A DNA stretch of 64,000 nucleotides from Hungatella sp. UBA3048 (GCA_002367105.1 DFCS01000037.1:39308-103307), one strand, 5' to 3'. Positions 8,020 through 17,704 are shown, counted from the stretch's first letter. Numbers and translations: made by a program. Notes: a model not told the origin generated them from the sequence alone.

Positions 8020-9339
8020 TTACACCTCCTTCAGAATGCCAATGACACGGTCAATGTCATCCTTTGCATTCATTTCCGTGCAGCACCACAAGATCTGTCC
8101 CGCTCTTTCACCGGTCAAGGGATAGCCCCCAAGAATTCCATGTTCCTCCAGTATCCCCAGCACCTGTTCCGCCGGGATCTTTGAAGCGGTCACAAATTCA
8201 TGGAAGAATTCTCCGCGGTTTACGACCGGATACCCGATTGCTTCCAATTGCTTAGCCATATAATGGGCTTTTGACATACACTGTATGGCGGTCTGTTTCA
8301 GACCTTCTGCTCCCATAGCGGATAAATAGACGGATACTGCCAATGCACAAAGTGCCTGGTTTGAGCAGATGTTGCTTAATGCCTTTTCTCTCCGGATATG
8401 CTGTTCCCTAGCCTGAAGGGTCAGGACATATCCTGTTTTACCGTTGGAGTCAACGGTTTCCCCTACGATCCTTCCCGGCAGCTTTCTGATCAGTTCTTTC
8501 GTACATGCCATGAAACCAATATATGGTCCGCCGAATGCCAACGGCAGTCCAAGGGGCTGCCCCTCTCCCACTGCAATATCAGCACCGTATTCTGCCGGCG
8601 TCTTAATGATTCCAAGGGAAATAGGATTCACGCCCATAATATAGCGTGCATTGGCTTCCCTGGTTATGTTTCCGATCTCTTCTGCCGGTTCCAGACTGCC
8701 ATAATAATTTGGATTCTGGATGTAGACGCATGCGGCCTGGCTGTCCAGGTGTTCTTTCAGAAAATCCAGATCTGTTATGCCGTCTTTCTCCGGTATAACC
8801 GTCAGTTCCATCCCGTTTCCAAAACAATAGGTCTTTATGGTCTCCATTGCCTGAGGATGAACCGCTGCAGAAACAAAGGCCCTGTTTTTCTTTCTGTCCC
8901 TGCACATAGCTACCGCTTCTGCCGCCGCTGCCGCACCGTCATACACGGAAGCGTTGGCAGTGTCCATTCCGGTAAGCTCACAGATCATCGTCTGGTATTC
9001 AAATATGGACTGTAAGATTCCCTGGCTGATTTCCGCCTGATATGGGGTATAAGCCGTGTATAGGGTTTCCTTGGATAACACGCTTTTCACAATGGATGGA
9101 ATATAGTGCCTGTAAGCACCTGCCCCCCGGAACATGACAGGAAATACCGTATTCTTTGCAGCAATGTTTTCCATCTTCTTACATACTTCCATTTCAGACA
9201 TTCCACCGGGAAGATTCAATCCTTCCTTTAAAATAACTTCCTGGGGAAGCTGCCCGAAAAGGTCTTCTACGCGATTAATTCCGATCGCAGACAGCATTTC
9301 TTTTCTGTCCTCATCAGTTGCCGGTACAAATGAACCCAT
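8020..9339 (-). CDS. gcvPA: Glycine dehydrogenase (decarboxylating) subunit 1
   Basis: The 439-residue N-terminal half of the split glycine decarboxylase. It opens with FVPATDEDRKEMLSAIG, typical of GcvPA in Firmicutes and Thermotoga, and includes the PYQAEISQGILQSIFEYQTM and GGPYIGF segments. I chose the ATG at 9337-9339, which has an AAAGGAG site 7 bases upstream; the longer ORF start (9366) lies in the 3' end of gcvH. It forms a heterodimer or heterotetramer with GcvPB, encoded 4 bp downstream. Confidence 0.95.
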   Translation of the reverse strand: MGSFVPATDEDRKEMLSAIGINRVEDLFGQLPQEVILKEGLNLPGGMSEMEVCKKMENIAAKNTVFPVMFRGAGAYRHYIPSIVKSVLSKETLYTAYTPYQAEISQGILQSIFEYQTMICELTGMDTANASVYDGAAAAAEAVAMCRDRKKNRAFVSAAVHPQAMETIKTYCFGNGMELTVIPEKDGITDLDFLKEHLDSQAACVYIQNPNYYGSLEPAEEIGNITREANARYIMGVNPISLGIIKTPAEYGADIAVGEGQPLGLPLAFGGPYIGFMACTKELIRKLPGRIVGETVDSNGKTGYVLTLQAREQHIRREKALSNICSNQALCALAVSVYLSAMGAEGLKQTAIQCMSKAHYMAKQLEAIGYPVVNRGEFFHEFVTASKIPAEQVLGILEEHGILGGYPLTGERAGQILWCCTEMNAKDDIDRVIGILKEV

Positions 9340-9352
9340 ATGCAGATCTCCT

Positions 9353-9736
9353 TTATTCGTTTTCATTTTTTACAAATTCTTCGTACTCCCCAGGACTTAA
9401 GAATTCTTCTTTATCCGTGATATCGGTTATCCTTGCAAACCAGGCTTCATAAGGAGCTTCGTTGATCTTTTCCGGTGCATCAAGAAGTTCTTCATTGATT
9501 TCCGATACAACTCCGGTTACCGGGCAATACACATCTGAAACAGCTTTTACAGATTCCACATCGGCAAATACTTCACCGGCTGTCGTCTCGTCGCCTTCTT
9601 CCGGAAGATTGACGAAAACAAGCTCTCCCAATGACTGCTGGGCATGATCCGTAAGCCCGACCAAAGCTGTTGTTTCATCTTCAAACTTCACCCATTCATG
9701 TGTTTTGGTGTAAACCAGATCCCCTAATACTTTCAT
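9353..9736 (-). CDS. gcvH: Glycine cleavage system H protein
   Basis: The 127-residue lipoyl carrier protein shuttles the aminomethyl group between the P, T and L proteins. The lipoylation site is the Lys in FADVESVKAVSDVYCPVTG, and the start (YTKTHEWVKFE) and GLTDHAQQSLGELVFVNLP are classic for GcvH. Length is normal. It lies between gcvT and gcvPA with short gaps, third signal in a fully ordered gcv operon. Confidence 0.96.
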   Translation of the reverse strand: MKVLGDLVYTKTHEWVKFEDETTALVGLTDHAQQSLGELVFVNLPEEGDETTAGEVFADVESVKAVSDVYCPVTGVVSEINEELLDAPEKINEAPYEAWFARITDITDKEEFLSPGEYEEFVKNENE

Positions 9737-9761
9737 AATTAATTCTCCTTTACCTTGTGGA

Positions 9762-10844
9762 TTATTTTGATTTTTTATAAAATGGAAGGGTAACCACTTC
9801 CGCTTCTACTTCTCTTCCCCGGACGATTACCGTTACCTTCGTACCTGCTTTTGTATATTCTTTATCCAGGATAGCCATGGCTGCCGGATAGCCCAGATAT
9901 GGGCAATGGGTTCCCGATGTTGTAAAGCCTGCCTTCTTCCCGTCTGCAAGAACCTCTTCCTGTTCCCGGATGATTCCCCGTCCGGTTACCCTTAGGCCTA
10001 CCCGTTTTCTTAAGAGAGAATCCTTATTGGGTAAATGGCTTTTTCCGATAAAGTCTTCCTTCTGCATCTTCACTGCAAACCCAAGACCGATTTCCACAGG
10101 ATTTATATCATCGTTCATTTCATGTCCGTATAACGGCATACCTGCCTCCAGCCTCAGAGTGTCTCTGGCCCCAAGCCCACATGGGATCAGTTCATATTCC
10201 CTGCCTGCCTCCATGAGCGTTTCCCACATTGTCTCAGCATATGCATTGTCTAAATAAAGCTCAAACCCATCCTCCCCCGTATAACCGGTTCTGGATACCA
10301 TACATGTGATTCCGGCCACTTTTCCATCAAATACTGCATGATAGTACTTTTCAGGGATATCTGCGGTCAGTTTTATAAGTATTTCCTGTGATCTGGGACC
10401 CTGCAGGGCGATTTGCGTGATTTTATCAGATATGTCTTCAAACACCACTTCTCCTAATTTATGTTCCAGCATCCACTGGTAATCCTTTTCTTTATTGGAC
10501 GCATTAACAACGATAAAATACTCCTCTTCTTTTTTCTTATAAACAATCAGATCATCCACCGTTCCCCCGTGCTCATTGCACATGGGACTGTATCTTGCCT
10601 GTCCGATCTCCATATCGGTAAAATCATTGGTCAGCAGCCGATTAAGGTTCTCAAGTGCATCTTTCCCCCTACAGATAATTTCCCCCATATGGGAAACATC
10701 AAAGAGCCCTGCCCTTGTTCTTACTGCCATATGCTCCTTTATGATCCCCTCTTCGTATTGGATGGGAAGAAGATACCCGGCAAAAGGGACTATCTTTCCA
10801 TGATACTTCAGATGCGTTTCATAAAGCGGTGTTTTTCGTTCCAT
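9762..10844 (-). CDS. gcvT: Aminomethyltransferase (glycine cleavage T protein)
   Basis: The 360-residue enzyme transfers the methylene group from aminomethyl-lipoyl-GcvH to tetrahydrofolate and releases ammonia. GcvT family features are clear: VPFAGYLLPIQYEEGI, RAGLFDVSHMGEI (with the catalytic-region Asp), LTNDFTDMEIGQARYSPMCN, and TGYTGEDGFELY for folate binding. The start has an AAGGAGG site. It is the first gene of the operon, directly behind the glycine riboswitch and terminator, so its expression should rise with glycine. Confidence 0.95.
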   Translation of the reverse strand: MERKTPLYETHLKYHGKIVPFAGYLLPIQYEEGIIKEHMAVRTRAGLFDVSHMGEIICRGKDALENLNRLLTNDFTDMEIGQARYSPMCNEHGGTVDDLIVYKKKEEEYFIVVNASNKEKDYQWMLEHKLGEVVFEDISDKITQIALQGPRSQEILIKLTADIPEKYYHAVFDGKVAGITCMVSRTGYTGEDGFELYLDNAYAETMWETLMEAGREYELIPCGLGARDTLRLEAGMPLYGHEMNDDINPVEIGLGFAVKMQKEDFIGKSHLPNKDSLLRKRVGLRVTGRGIIREQEEVLADGKKAGFTTSGTHCPYLGYPAAMAILDKEYTKAGTKVTVIVRGREVEAEVVTLPFYKKSK

Positions 10845-10905
10845 GTTTTAATCCTCCTTAAATATTTTATATGATAATATAGGAACATCATCCGTTTATA
10901 TGCAC

Positions 10906-10951
10906 AAAAAAAGGCAGAAAGAAATATTCCTATTGGATATTCCTGTCTGCC
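10906..10951 (-). terminator. Riboswitch-controlled terminator upstream of gcvT
   Basis: On the minus strand GGCAGA (plus 10946-10951) pairs with TCTGCC (10913-10918), with further AGGAATAT/ATATTTCTT pairing inside, and is followed by seven T residues (10906-10912). It follows directly on the second glycine aptamer, so glycine binding most likely prevents its formation. Confidence 0.8.
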
Positions 10952-11085
10952 TCTGTCCTTTTACCTGAAAGATTAACTTCGTCGGTACATAAATGTTCTC
11001 CAGAGTTACGTCCGAATCCGATCCTTTTGCCTGAGAGTTTCTGCCTTCCCCTTCGGCGGCACAGATTTGTGCTCTCTCTCTGATT
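10950..11085 (-). ncRNA. Tandem glycine riboswitch (two aptamers)
   Basis: The first aptamer (minus strand, about 11085-11020) has the hallmark run GAGAGAGCAC, then GCCGCCGAAGGGG, AACTCTCAGGCAAAAGGA. The second (about 11013-10950) repeats the pattern with ACTCTGGAGA, ACCGACGAAG, TTTCAGGTAAAAGGACAG. Two adjacent aptamers followed by one expression platform is the known cooperative glycine riboswitch, here an expected ON switch for the gcv operon. Confidence 0.95.
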
Positions 11086-11107
11086 CATCATCCGTTATTT
11101 ATTATTG

Positions 11108-11136
11108 ATATTATCAGAGTATTTTGGCACTGTCAA
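11108..11136 (-). promoter_or_regulatory. Promoter of the gcv operon
   Basis: A perfect TTGACA (plus 11131-11136) and TAATAT (plus 11108-11113) are separated by 17 bases on the minus strand. Transcription would begin around 11100, just before the first glycine aptamer. Confidence 0.8.
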
Positions 11137-11400
11137 TCATTTTTTACACGACCTTTTAGAATGATTCTGACAACTATGGGGCTGCCTTTCATTGCGCCTC
11201 CAATGGGTACTCGATGTTATTGTAGCACAGGCAAATGATTATAGATAGAATATAAATGAAAGGTATAATATGTTATACTACAAATGTCTATTTGAACTTA
11301 AACGTGTTGAATATTCTGATCCAATCTATAGTCAATGGATTTTGGACAACCCATTACCATTGGATTAAAATGAAAACCCCTTAAAGGAGGAAAAATAAGC
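11137..11400. other. Intergenic region upstream of the GHKL kinase gene
   Basis: Beyond the gcv promoter this stretch holds no convincing gene. A TATAAT-like hexamer occurs near 11267 on the plus strand without a clear -35, and an AAAGGAGG ribosome site ends the region 8 bases before the kinase ATG. I see no riboswitch or terminator here. Confidence 0.4.
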
Positions 11401-12729
11401 ATGAAGCTGCTTGAAATCATATTATTGCTTATTATTTACGATATCTATTTTTTTAACTATTTCAAACATATGTTTCCGGTCAAAAAAGACCATTTGCTTT
11501 TTTATGCGGCTGCAATTTTCATCAATATCAGCATTACCATACCGGCCTATCTGTTTCTGGACCATCGGATCGCGGTCTTTTTTATAATGGGTTCGATAAT
11601 GTTAGGCTTTTTTCTGCTGTTTCGGGTAAACCGGGTACAGATTATTTATGCCGGCAGCGTCTACATGTTTTCTATCTATAGCAGCAGAGGGATTATCTGT
11701 TCGATCTATTCGATGGTTCTGCATACCGGCATCCAGGATGTCCTGCAGAATGAAAAATATTATAATGCGGTAACAGCGTTAGCCGTATTGCTGTCTATCC
11801 TGAGCATCACGTTTGTCCGAAAGATAATCGTTCCGGATAACAAGGCTAGGTATGCATTTGCTAACAATGAGCAGCTTGGTTTTACCGTCGTCTGCCTGTT
11901 TAGCCAATTGTTTTTTCTTATGTTTATTAATGACGGGCGCTATTATTATGAAATCAAGTCAACCTGGTATGCTGCTTTATATTTGGGAGCCAGCATTATA
12001 AGTAAACTATGTATGCAATTTGTTTTTCATCATACTGCCAAGGTGGTAGAATTACTTGAATACGAGCTGCATACCCGCAAGCTGCAGGAGCAGTTATCCA
12101 GTCAAATGCGGCATTATCAGGCGTACCGCAAATTTACGGAAAGCTACCGCATATTCCGCCATGATTATAAGAATATGATGACTTCCGTTAAAGTCCTAAT
12201 GAACAACAAAGAATATGAAAAAGCGGCACGTATGCTGGATGATATCCAAGACACGATGCAAAGGGAGGTACTTATTCATAAAACTTATTCTGATAATATC
12301 CTGCTGGATGCCATCCTGCAGGACGCAGCCAATGCCTGCGGGGATAAGAGCATCCGTTTTTCCGCACACGCACTTCTTCCTAAAGATGTACGGATGTCAG
12401 AGCTGGACATTGTCCGTATTTTTTCAAACTCAATTGATAATGCCATAGAAGCCTGCAGTAAAATATCAAATAAAGAACGCTTTATTGAAATCACAAGCGC
12501 CGGAAGCCGGGAGTGGGCAACAATTGAGATAGCCAATTCTTTTAACGGCGAATTATTCCTATCAGGAGGCGAACCGGCAACTACAAAAAAAGATAAGGAG
12601 ATTCATGGATTTGGACTGCGCATCATAAAGGAAACGGTTGAAGGCCTTGGAGGTCTGGTAATAGTGGATCCGGATCAGGAAAAAAGAATCTTTAAAATCA
12701 GGATCTGTATCCCCAGAAGCTCATCTTAA
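11401..12729 (+). CDS. AgrC-like GHKL sensor histidine kinase (orphan)
   Basis: The 442-residue membrane protein begins with about six hydrophobic segments (residues about 1-215), as in AgrC-type quorum or peptide sensors. A cytoplasmic kinase region follows: the phospho-accepting H-box FRHDYKNMM (His about 254), the N-box SNSIDNAIEAC (Asn about 343) and the G-box HGFGLRIIKE (about 401). The ATG follows an AAAGGAGG site. No response regulator is adjacent. The natural partners of such kinases are LytTR regulators, and two lie at 57-59 kb, but any link with them is only a guess. No AgrD/AgrB-like peptide genes are seen nearby. Confidence 0.85.
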   Translation: MKLLEIILLLIIYDIYFFNYFKHMFPVKKDHLLFYAAAIFINISITIPAYLFLDHRIAVFFIMGSIMLGFFLLFRVNRVQIIYAGSVYMFSIYSSRGIICSIYSMVLHTGIQDVLQNEKYYNAVTALAVLLSILSITFVRKIIVPDNKARYAFANNEQLGFTVVCLFSQLFFLMFINDGRYYYEIKSTWYAALYLGASIISKLCMQFVFHHTAKVVELLEYELHTRKLQEQLSSQMRHYQAYRKFTESYRIFRHDYKNMMTSVKVLMNNKEYEKAARMLDDIQDTMQREVLIHKTYSDNILLDAILQDAANACGDKSIRFSAHALLPKDVRMSELDIVRIFSNSIDNAIEACSKISNKERFIEITSAGSREWATIEIANSFNGELFLSGGEPATTKKDKEIHGFGLRIIKETVEGLGGLVIVDPDQEKRIFKIRICIPRSSS

Positions 12730-12889
12730 GATATGACTTTAATCCGGACAGAAAAGCTCCCGGTTAATTTCTGATCGATTCAAGTTTCAAACCTCCTTAA
12801 CTTTCTATATTGGTATTGTAACAATTGCAATTTTATATTACAATTTAATTAATACACTGTACAATTTTAAAACGGCAGGAGGCAAAACC

Positions 12890-13780
12890 ATGGATTCACC
12901 GATCAACTTGTCTGATAAATATTACCATTCAAAAGAACCTATCATACTGACTCAGCAGGAACTGAACTTACCGGGTATACGGCTGTTTGCCACGCACAAT
13001 ATCCGTAACGCGATCTTTCCTCATTTACCCCATTATCATGAGAATGCGTTTGAGTTTACCTTTATATCCAGGGGATGCTTTTCCTTTCATACGCAGGGAT
13101 CCGAATATGAAGTCTCCGGCGGAAATATCTTTATCTCTTTTCCTGATGAAGTCCACAGCACAAATGAAGTTCCTATTTCCTTAAACGAGCAGTACTGGCT
13201 CCAGGTCGATATCAGCGATCCGAAAAACCTGTTATTCTTAAATGAGGAAACTGCAGAACAACTGATCCGAGATTTAAAAGGCATAAAGAGGCATATTATA
13301 TCCACGGATATCAAGGAGACCCGCCCTTTGATTGAAAAAGCCTTTGAGCTGGCCCTGTCCAATGGGAACCACCTGCTAATTGCCGGATATCTGATTATCT
13401 TCTTCCAGTTAATGATCGCGGCCTCCAAAGAGGACAGATATTATCTGACCCATGATATCGAAGCAGCAGTCCAGTATGTGGATGAGCACGTCACAGAAGA
13501 ATTATCACTGCATACCCTGGCTGGAATCTGTAATCTGTCCGTTTCACAGTTTAAACAGAAATTCAGGCGGATCGTAGGCATCTCTCCGCGGAATTATATC
13601 AATAAGAAAAAAATCAACTTTTCAAAAATGCTGCTTCTTAAAGATATTCCTGTAACAGAGGTGGCCATGCAGTTGAATTTTAATACCAGCAGCTATTTCT
13701 CTACTGTTTTTAAAAAATATACAGCGCTGACTCCCAGCGAATACATTCAAGCAGAACTTGGGAATAAGGAAAATGAATAG
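12890..13780 (+). CDS. AraC-family regulator with N-terminal cupin domain
   Basis: The 296-residue regulator has an N-terminal cupin-type sensor (about residues 25-120, with PHLPHYHENAFEFTFISRG and GNIFISFPDEVHS) and a C-terminal double helix-turn-helix (about 190-290, LSLHTLAGICNLSVSQFKQK and VAMQLNFNTSSYFSTVFKK). The overall plan is that of sugar-responsive AraC activators. An AGGAGG site precedes the ATG. It ends 14 bp before the convergent ABC exporter operon. An ATTGTAA/TTACAAT inverted pair (12815-12821, 12838-12844) upstream might be its own operator. Its target is not evident. Confidence 0.85.
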   Translation: MDSPINLSDKYYHSKEPIILTQQELNLPGIRLFATHNIRNAIFPHLPHYHENAFEFTFISRGCFSFHTQGSEYEVSGGNIFISFPDEVHSTNEVPISLNEQYWLQVDISDPKNLLFLNEETAEQLIRDLKGIKRHIISTDIKETRPLIEKAFELALSNGNHLLIAGYLIIFFQLMIAASKEDRYYLTHDIEAAVQYVDEHVTEELSLHTLAGICNLSVSQFKQKFRRIVGISPRNYINKKKINFSKMLLLKDIPVTEVAMQLNFNTSSYFSTVFKKYTALTPSEYIQAELGNKENE

Positions 13781-13794
13781 CGGCTTATGGGGTT

Positions 13795-15642
13795 TCAGTC
13801 CTGGAGTGTCTTTCCCATCTGACTCATAACCATATCATAATACCGGCCTTGCTCGTTCATCAGGCTTTTGTGATTTCCATTTTCCAGGATCCGCCCATCA
13901 CCAATTACCATGATGCGGTCCGCATCGCGGATTGTCGAAAGACGATGGGCGATTAAAAAGCTGGTCCGGTTCTGCATGAGACTGACCAAAGCCTTTTGTA
14001 TCTCTTTCTCTGTCTTGGTATCAACACTGCTTGTTGCTTCATCAAGGATCAAAATCGGGCTGTCACAGAGAACTGCTCTTGCAATGGATATCAGCTGTCT
14101 CTGTCCCTGGCTTAAATTATCGGTAGCCGCGGAGACATTCGTCGCATAACCTTTGGGAAGTTTATCAATAAAGTCGTGGGCATGGGCAATTTTCGCCGCC
14201 TGGATCACTTCTTCCTCCGTGGCATCATTCTTAGAGTAACGGATATTGTCCATGATCGTTCCACTGAAGAGACTGGTATCCTGAAGCACAACGGAAAAGC
14301 ATCTTCTTAAACTGTCCCGTTTGATTTGGGTGATCGGCACCTTGTCGATTATGATTTCACCGCTGTCCGCATCATAAAATCTTGTTAACAGATTGACAAT
14401 CGTCGTTTTACCGGCACCGGTTTCTCCGACTAATGCAATAACCTCCCCTGGATTTACATGAAAACTTACGTTTTTTAGAATCGGCTTTGTTTTGTCATAG
14501 GAAAAACACACATTATGAAAGGAAACTTCTCCGACTGGATGTTGGATCTCTACCGCATCCTTATGATCTTCGGTTTCCTCCTCATGATCCAATATTTCAA
14601 AAACCCGCTCGGCTCCGGCCAGCGCTGATTGTATCGTATTAAACATTCCTGCCACAGAATTAAGCGGTTGTGCAAACTGCTTTGAATAACTTAAAAAGCT
14701 CACTACCGTTCCTACTTTCAGGCCATAGCTTACCGATAAGATACCACCTAAGATTGCAACAACTGCAAATACAAAATTATTGATGATATTCATTAACGGC
14801 ATCATATAACCTGACCAAACCTGGGCTTTACTGCTGCTTTCACATAAGCGCTCGTTGATTTCTTTAAACTGATGAATGACATCTTCTTGTCTGTCAAAGG
14901 CTTTCACCATTTTTAAACCAAGAATATTCTCTTCTATGACACCGTTTAGTGCTCCAAGACTTCTCTGCTGTGCCAAAAAGTAAGCACGGCTTTTGGTGGC
15001 AATCGTTTTAGTTAATAAGGTAACTAACGGTACGCACAGCAAAACCATAAAGGTAAGCGGCAGGTTCAAACGGATCATGACTGCCAGAGAACCCACTAGG
15101 GTTAAAATGCTGGAGATCAGCTGTGTTGTAGTCTGTGCTATGGTGGAACTGATATTGTCCACGTCATTTGTAATTCTGCTCATGGTATCTCCATGAGACC
15201 GGGTGTCATAAAATTCAAGGGGAAGCTTCTGCATTTTCTCAAAAAATGTAGTACGAAGCGTAAAAACCAGCTTCTGGGAGATCCGCAGCATCATTACACC
15301 ATTAATTAAATTAAGCAGCCAGTTGATCAGATAGAAACTTAATAGGATGATAAGAAGTGAAACCAGCTTGGCGGAATCTACGCTCCTATTCGTGATATTA
15401 AAGGTATTGAATGTCATACCCACATAGTATGGAATCGCTACTGATATCAGGGAAGAGAGGACGGTCAGAAAGATTGCCGCAAATATGGTCTTACCCCACC
15501 GCATATAGATTTTAACAATCCGAAGAAGCGTTCCTTTTGCATTCTTTGGTTTTGCTGTCGGAGCAAAACGGTTCCTTCCGCCTCCCGGACGCCTGCTCAT
15601 TGTCGGTACTTTTGGCTGCTGCTGACTGTATTTTTCTGCCAT
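13795..15642 (-). CDS. ABC exporter subunit, permease fused to active ATPase
   Basis: The 615-residue half-transporter has six membrane helices (about residues 40-330) and a C-terminal nucleotide-binding domain with Walker A GETGAGKTT, signature LSQGQRQL, Walker B LILDEATSSVD with the catalytic Glu, and the switch His in IAHRLSTI. It thus carries the competent ATP site of a heterodimeric type IV exporter (BmrCD/TM287-288 class). The partner gene ends 3 bp upstream. Cargo could be a drug, lipid or peptide. The basic Arg/Gly/Pro-rich N-terminus (about 35 residues) is cytoplasmic. Confidence 0.9.
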   Translation of the reverse strand: MAEKYSQQQPKVPTMSRRPGGGRNRFAPTAKPKNAKGTLLRIVKIYMRWGKTIFAAIFLTVLSSLISVAIPYYVGMTFNTFNITNRSVDSAKLVSLLIILLSFYLINWLLNLINGVMMLRISQKLVFTLRTTFFEKMQKLPLEFYDTRSHGDTMSRITNDVDNISSTIAQTTTQLISSILTLVGSLAVMIRLNLPLTFMVLLCVPLVTLLTKTIATKSRAYFLAQQRSLGALNGVIEENILGLKMVKAFDRQEDVIHQFKEINERLCESSSKAQVWSGYMMPLMNIINNFVFAVVAILGGILSVSYGLKVGTVVSFLSYSKQFAQPLNSVAGMFNTIQSALAGAERVFEILDHEEETEDHKDAVEIQHPVGEVSFHNVCFSYDKTKPILKNVSFHVNPGEVIALVGETGAGKTTIVNLLTRFYDADSGEIIIDKVPITQIKRDSLRRCFSVVLQDTSLFSGTIMDNIRYSKNDATEEEVIQAAKIAHAHDFIDKLPKGYATNVSAATDNLSQGQRQLISIARAVLCDSPILILDEATSSVDTKTEKEIQKALVSLMQNRTSFLIAHRLSTIRDADRIMVIGDGRILENGNHKSLMNEQGRYYDMVMSQMGKTLQD

Positions 15643-15645
15643 ACG

Positions 15646-17364
15646 TTATGCCTCCCTACCGCTTTCAATCTGTGTGTAATAGATATCCTGGTAGACTTCA
15701 CAGGACTCCATTAATTCTTCATGGGTACCAAATCCCACCTTCCGGCCATTCTCCATAACCAGAATTTTATCCGCGGACATGGCAGTTCCGCAGCGCTGTG
15801 TGATCAAAATCACAGTCTGTCTTAGCTCTTTATCCTTTAGACCTTCCCGTACCTTTGCCTCGGTAACGGCATCAAGCGCACTGGTCGCGTCATCTAAAAT
15901 CAGTATAGAAGCTTTTTTTATAATCCCCCTGGCAATTGAAAGACGCTGCTTCTGTCCCCCAGATAAATTAACTCCGCCGCTTCCAAGAATACTGTCATAT
16001 CCTTCAGGCATCTGCATGATAAAGCCTGCCTGTGCTTTATGAGCTGCCTGCCGCAGCTCATCCGCAGCGGCGTGTTTATCCCCCCATTTAAGATTATCCC
16101 CTACTGATCCTGAAAACAGCATTGGTTTCTGCGGAACCACCGCTACATTACTTCGGACCACATCCGCGCCCAGCATTTTTATATCGTAATTGTCCAGAAT
16201 GATTTTTCCGCTGTCCACATCATAAAAACGAAGCAGAAGCCAGGTAATTGTAGATTTTCCGCTCCCGGTGGGACCGATAATCGCAAGGCTTTCCCCGCTG
16301 TTAACGGAGAAAGAAAGATCTTTAACTGCCGGAACCCCGCTCCCGTTTGGATAGGCAAAGGTAACATTTTCAAAGGTTATTTTCCCACTTAGTTTTCTTT
16401 TTTCATAACTTCTTAAACAATCTTCTTCACAGTCAAAAACTTCACCGATCCGGGCCGTAGAAGCTTTGGTACGGACGAACATGGTAAATACATTCGTTAT
16501 CATAATCAGAGAGGTAAGTATCTGTGCCATATAGATGGTAAACGCCGTAATATCTCCTGTATTAGCAAGATCCATCGTAAATAGTCTGCTGCCAATATAA
16601 ATCACAACAGATATTCCGATTCCCACAGCAAGTGTTAAAAGTGGCGAGATAACTGTATTGACCATTTGGGAGGATATCCCCTTTCGCATCAAATTCTGGT
16701 TGGCCTCTTCAAATTTATCTTTTTCCTTTCCAAAAGTACCAAACGCTTTGACGAGCCGCACACCGATCAAATATTCCTGTACCTTTGAATTAACCTGATC
16801 CATAGCCCTTTGCAGCTGGTAGAATCTTGGATAGCTGATTTTCATGCTAAAATAAATTAATATGGTAACGACAGCTACAACTCCATATATAATGAGACTG
16901 AGCCGGATATTAAGAAAGCTTGCCAGCACCATGCTGCCGATACAGACAACAGGCGCCTTAAGGAAAATACGCATCATACCATTTACAAATTGTATGATTT
17001 GAGAAGTATCATTTGTCATCCTGGTTATGAGTGAACCGCTTTCAACCTTATCCGCACTTACCTCCGAAAAAGACATGATTTTCTCAAATAAATCTGCCCG
17101 TAAATCCGCTCCCATTCTTTGAGAAACGTGGCTTGCCAAAATGTTTCGCGCAACGGCAAAACATGCTCCTATCAAGGTTACAATGAGCATCAGCAGGCCC
17201 CAATAATAAACCTTTGCCAGAGAGCCTTTTTCAATTCCGCTGTTTACGATATGTGACATCAGCGTAGGTCCCAGCAAATCACAGACCGCTTCCAGCGTCA
17301 CGCATAAAACGGCTATGAAAAACGGCGTTTTATATCTTCTGAAATATTTGCCATAAAGTTTCAT
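15646..17364 (-). CDS. ABC exporter subunit, permease fused to degenerate ATPase
   Basis: The 572-residue partner of the next gene. It has six membrane helices and an ATPase domain with Walker A GPTGSGKST and signature LSGGQKQR. The Walker B reads LILDDATSALD, with Asp in place of the catalytic Glu, and the switch His is replaced by Gln (ITQRCGT). These are the usual marks of the non-catalytic half of a heterodimeric exporter. I chose the second ATG (17362-17364), about 5 bases after AGAGGAG; the ATG just before it is too close and the ORF start at 17439 lies in the promoter region. Confidence 0.9.
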   Translation of the reverse strand: MKLYGKYFRRYKTPFFIAVLCVTLEAVCDLLGPTLMSHIVNSGIEKGSLAKVYYWGLLMLIVTLIGACFAVARNILASHVSQRMGADLRADLFEKIMSFSEVSADKVESGSLITRMTNDTSQIIQFVNGMMRIFLKAPVVCIGSMVLASFLNIRLSLIIYGVVAVVTILIYFSMKISYPRFYQLQRAMDQVNSKVQEYLIGVRLVKAFGTFGKEKDKFEEANQNLMRKGISSQMVNTVISPLLTLAVGIGISVVIYIGSRLFTMDLANTGDITAFTIYMAQILTSLIMITNVFTMFVRTKASTARIGEVFDCEEDCLRSYEKRKLSGKITFENVTFAYPNGSGVPAVKDLSFSVNSGESLAIIGPTGSGKSTITWLLLRFYDVDSGKIILDNYDIKMLGADVVRSNVAVVPQKPMLFSGSVGDNLKWGDKHAAADELRQAAHKAQAGFIMQMPEGYDSILGSGGVNLSGGQKQRLSIARGIIKKASILILDDATSALDAVTEAKVREGLKDKELRQTVILITQRCGTAMSADKILVMENGRKVGFGTHEELMESCEVYQDIYYTQIESGREA

Positions 17365-17425
17365 CATTCTCCTCTGCTTCCAAATGATCTTATTCTTAAA
17401 ATCATTGCCAAATGTGTTAAAATAT

Positions 17426-17454
17426 AGTATATCACGCAAAAAGCTGAAAGTTAA
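17426..17454 (-). promoter_or_regulatory. Promoter of the first ABC exporter operon
   Basis: Minus-strand TTAACT (plus 17449-17454) and TATACT (plus 17426-17431) are spaced by 17 bases, about 60 bp before the chosen start codon. Confidence 0.6.
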
Positions 17455-17620
17455 TATTTTCTGATTTTTTCTTTTTCAGTGAATCGGATATTCGCAATCC
17501 GTCTCACTGCTTAATGGAGTTAAGCAAAGCTGACAGCTTTTTTATTTTCTATATATTTCCATCATATTTTTTTTATTTATGCTCATAATAAGATTGTGTT
17601 CAAAAACACATCATTATAGA

Positions 17621-17668
17621 CGGAGGTGTCAAGCTATGGATGGCAATGCGGAAATAACAGTTTAGCTG
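17621..17668 (+). CDS. Nine-codon leader-type ORF with strong ribosome site
   Basis: GGAGGTG (from 17622) is followed after 7 bases by ATG at 17636 and a nine-residue peptide, MDGNAEITV, ending at the TAG of 17663-17665. An AGCTGTTA/TAACAGCT hairpin begins at the stop codon and a terminator follows at 17705-17740. No gene follows in this direction; the next gene is convergent. The arrangement looks like a translated leader/attenuator that has lost its gene, or a small regulatory RNA. Function unknown. Confidence 0.4.
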
Positions 17669-17692
17669 TTAGCGAAGTGTTGTTAACAGCTT
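17663..17692 (+). promoter_or_regulatory. Hairpin overlapping the stop codon of the nine-codon ORF
   Basis: AGCTGTTA just after the TAG pairs with TAACAGCT about 12 bases later. Ribosomes finishing the short ORF would cover the first arm, as in translation-dependent attenuators. Confidence 0.4.
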
Positions 17693-17704
17693 AACCCTAA
17701 GTAC

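Noticed and set aside
8398..9015. 205-codon plus-strand open frame inside gcvPA
   Set aside because: It is the shadow of the conserved gcvPA coding sequence, with no start signal or family match.
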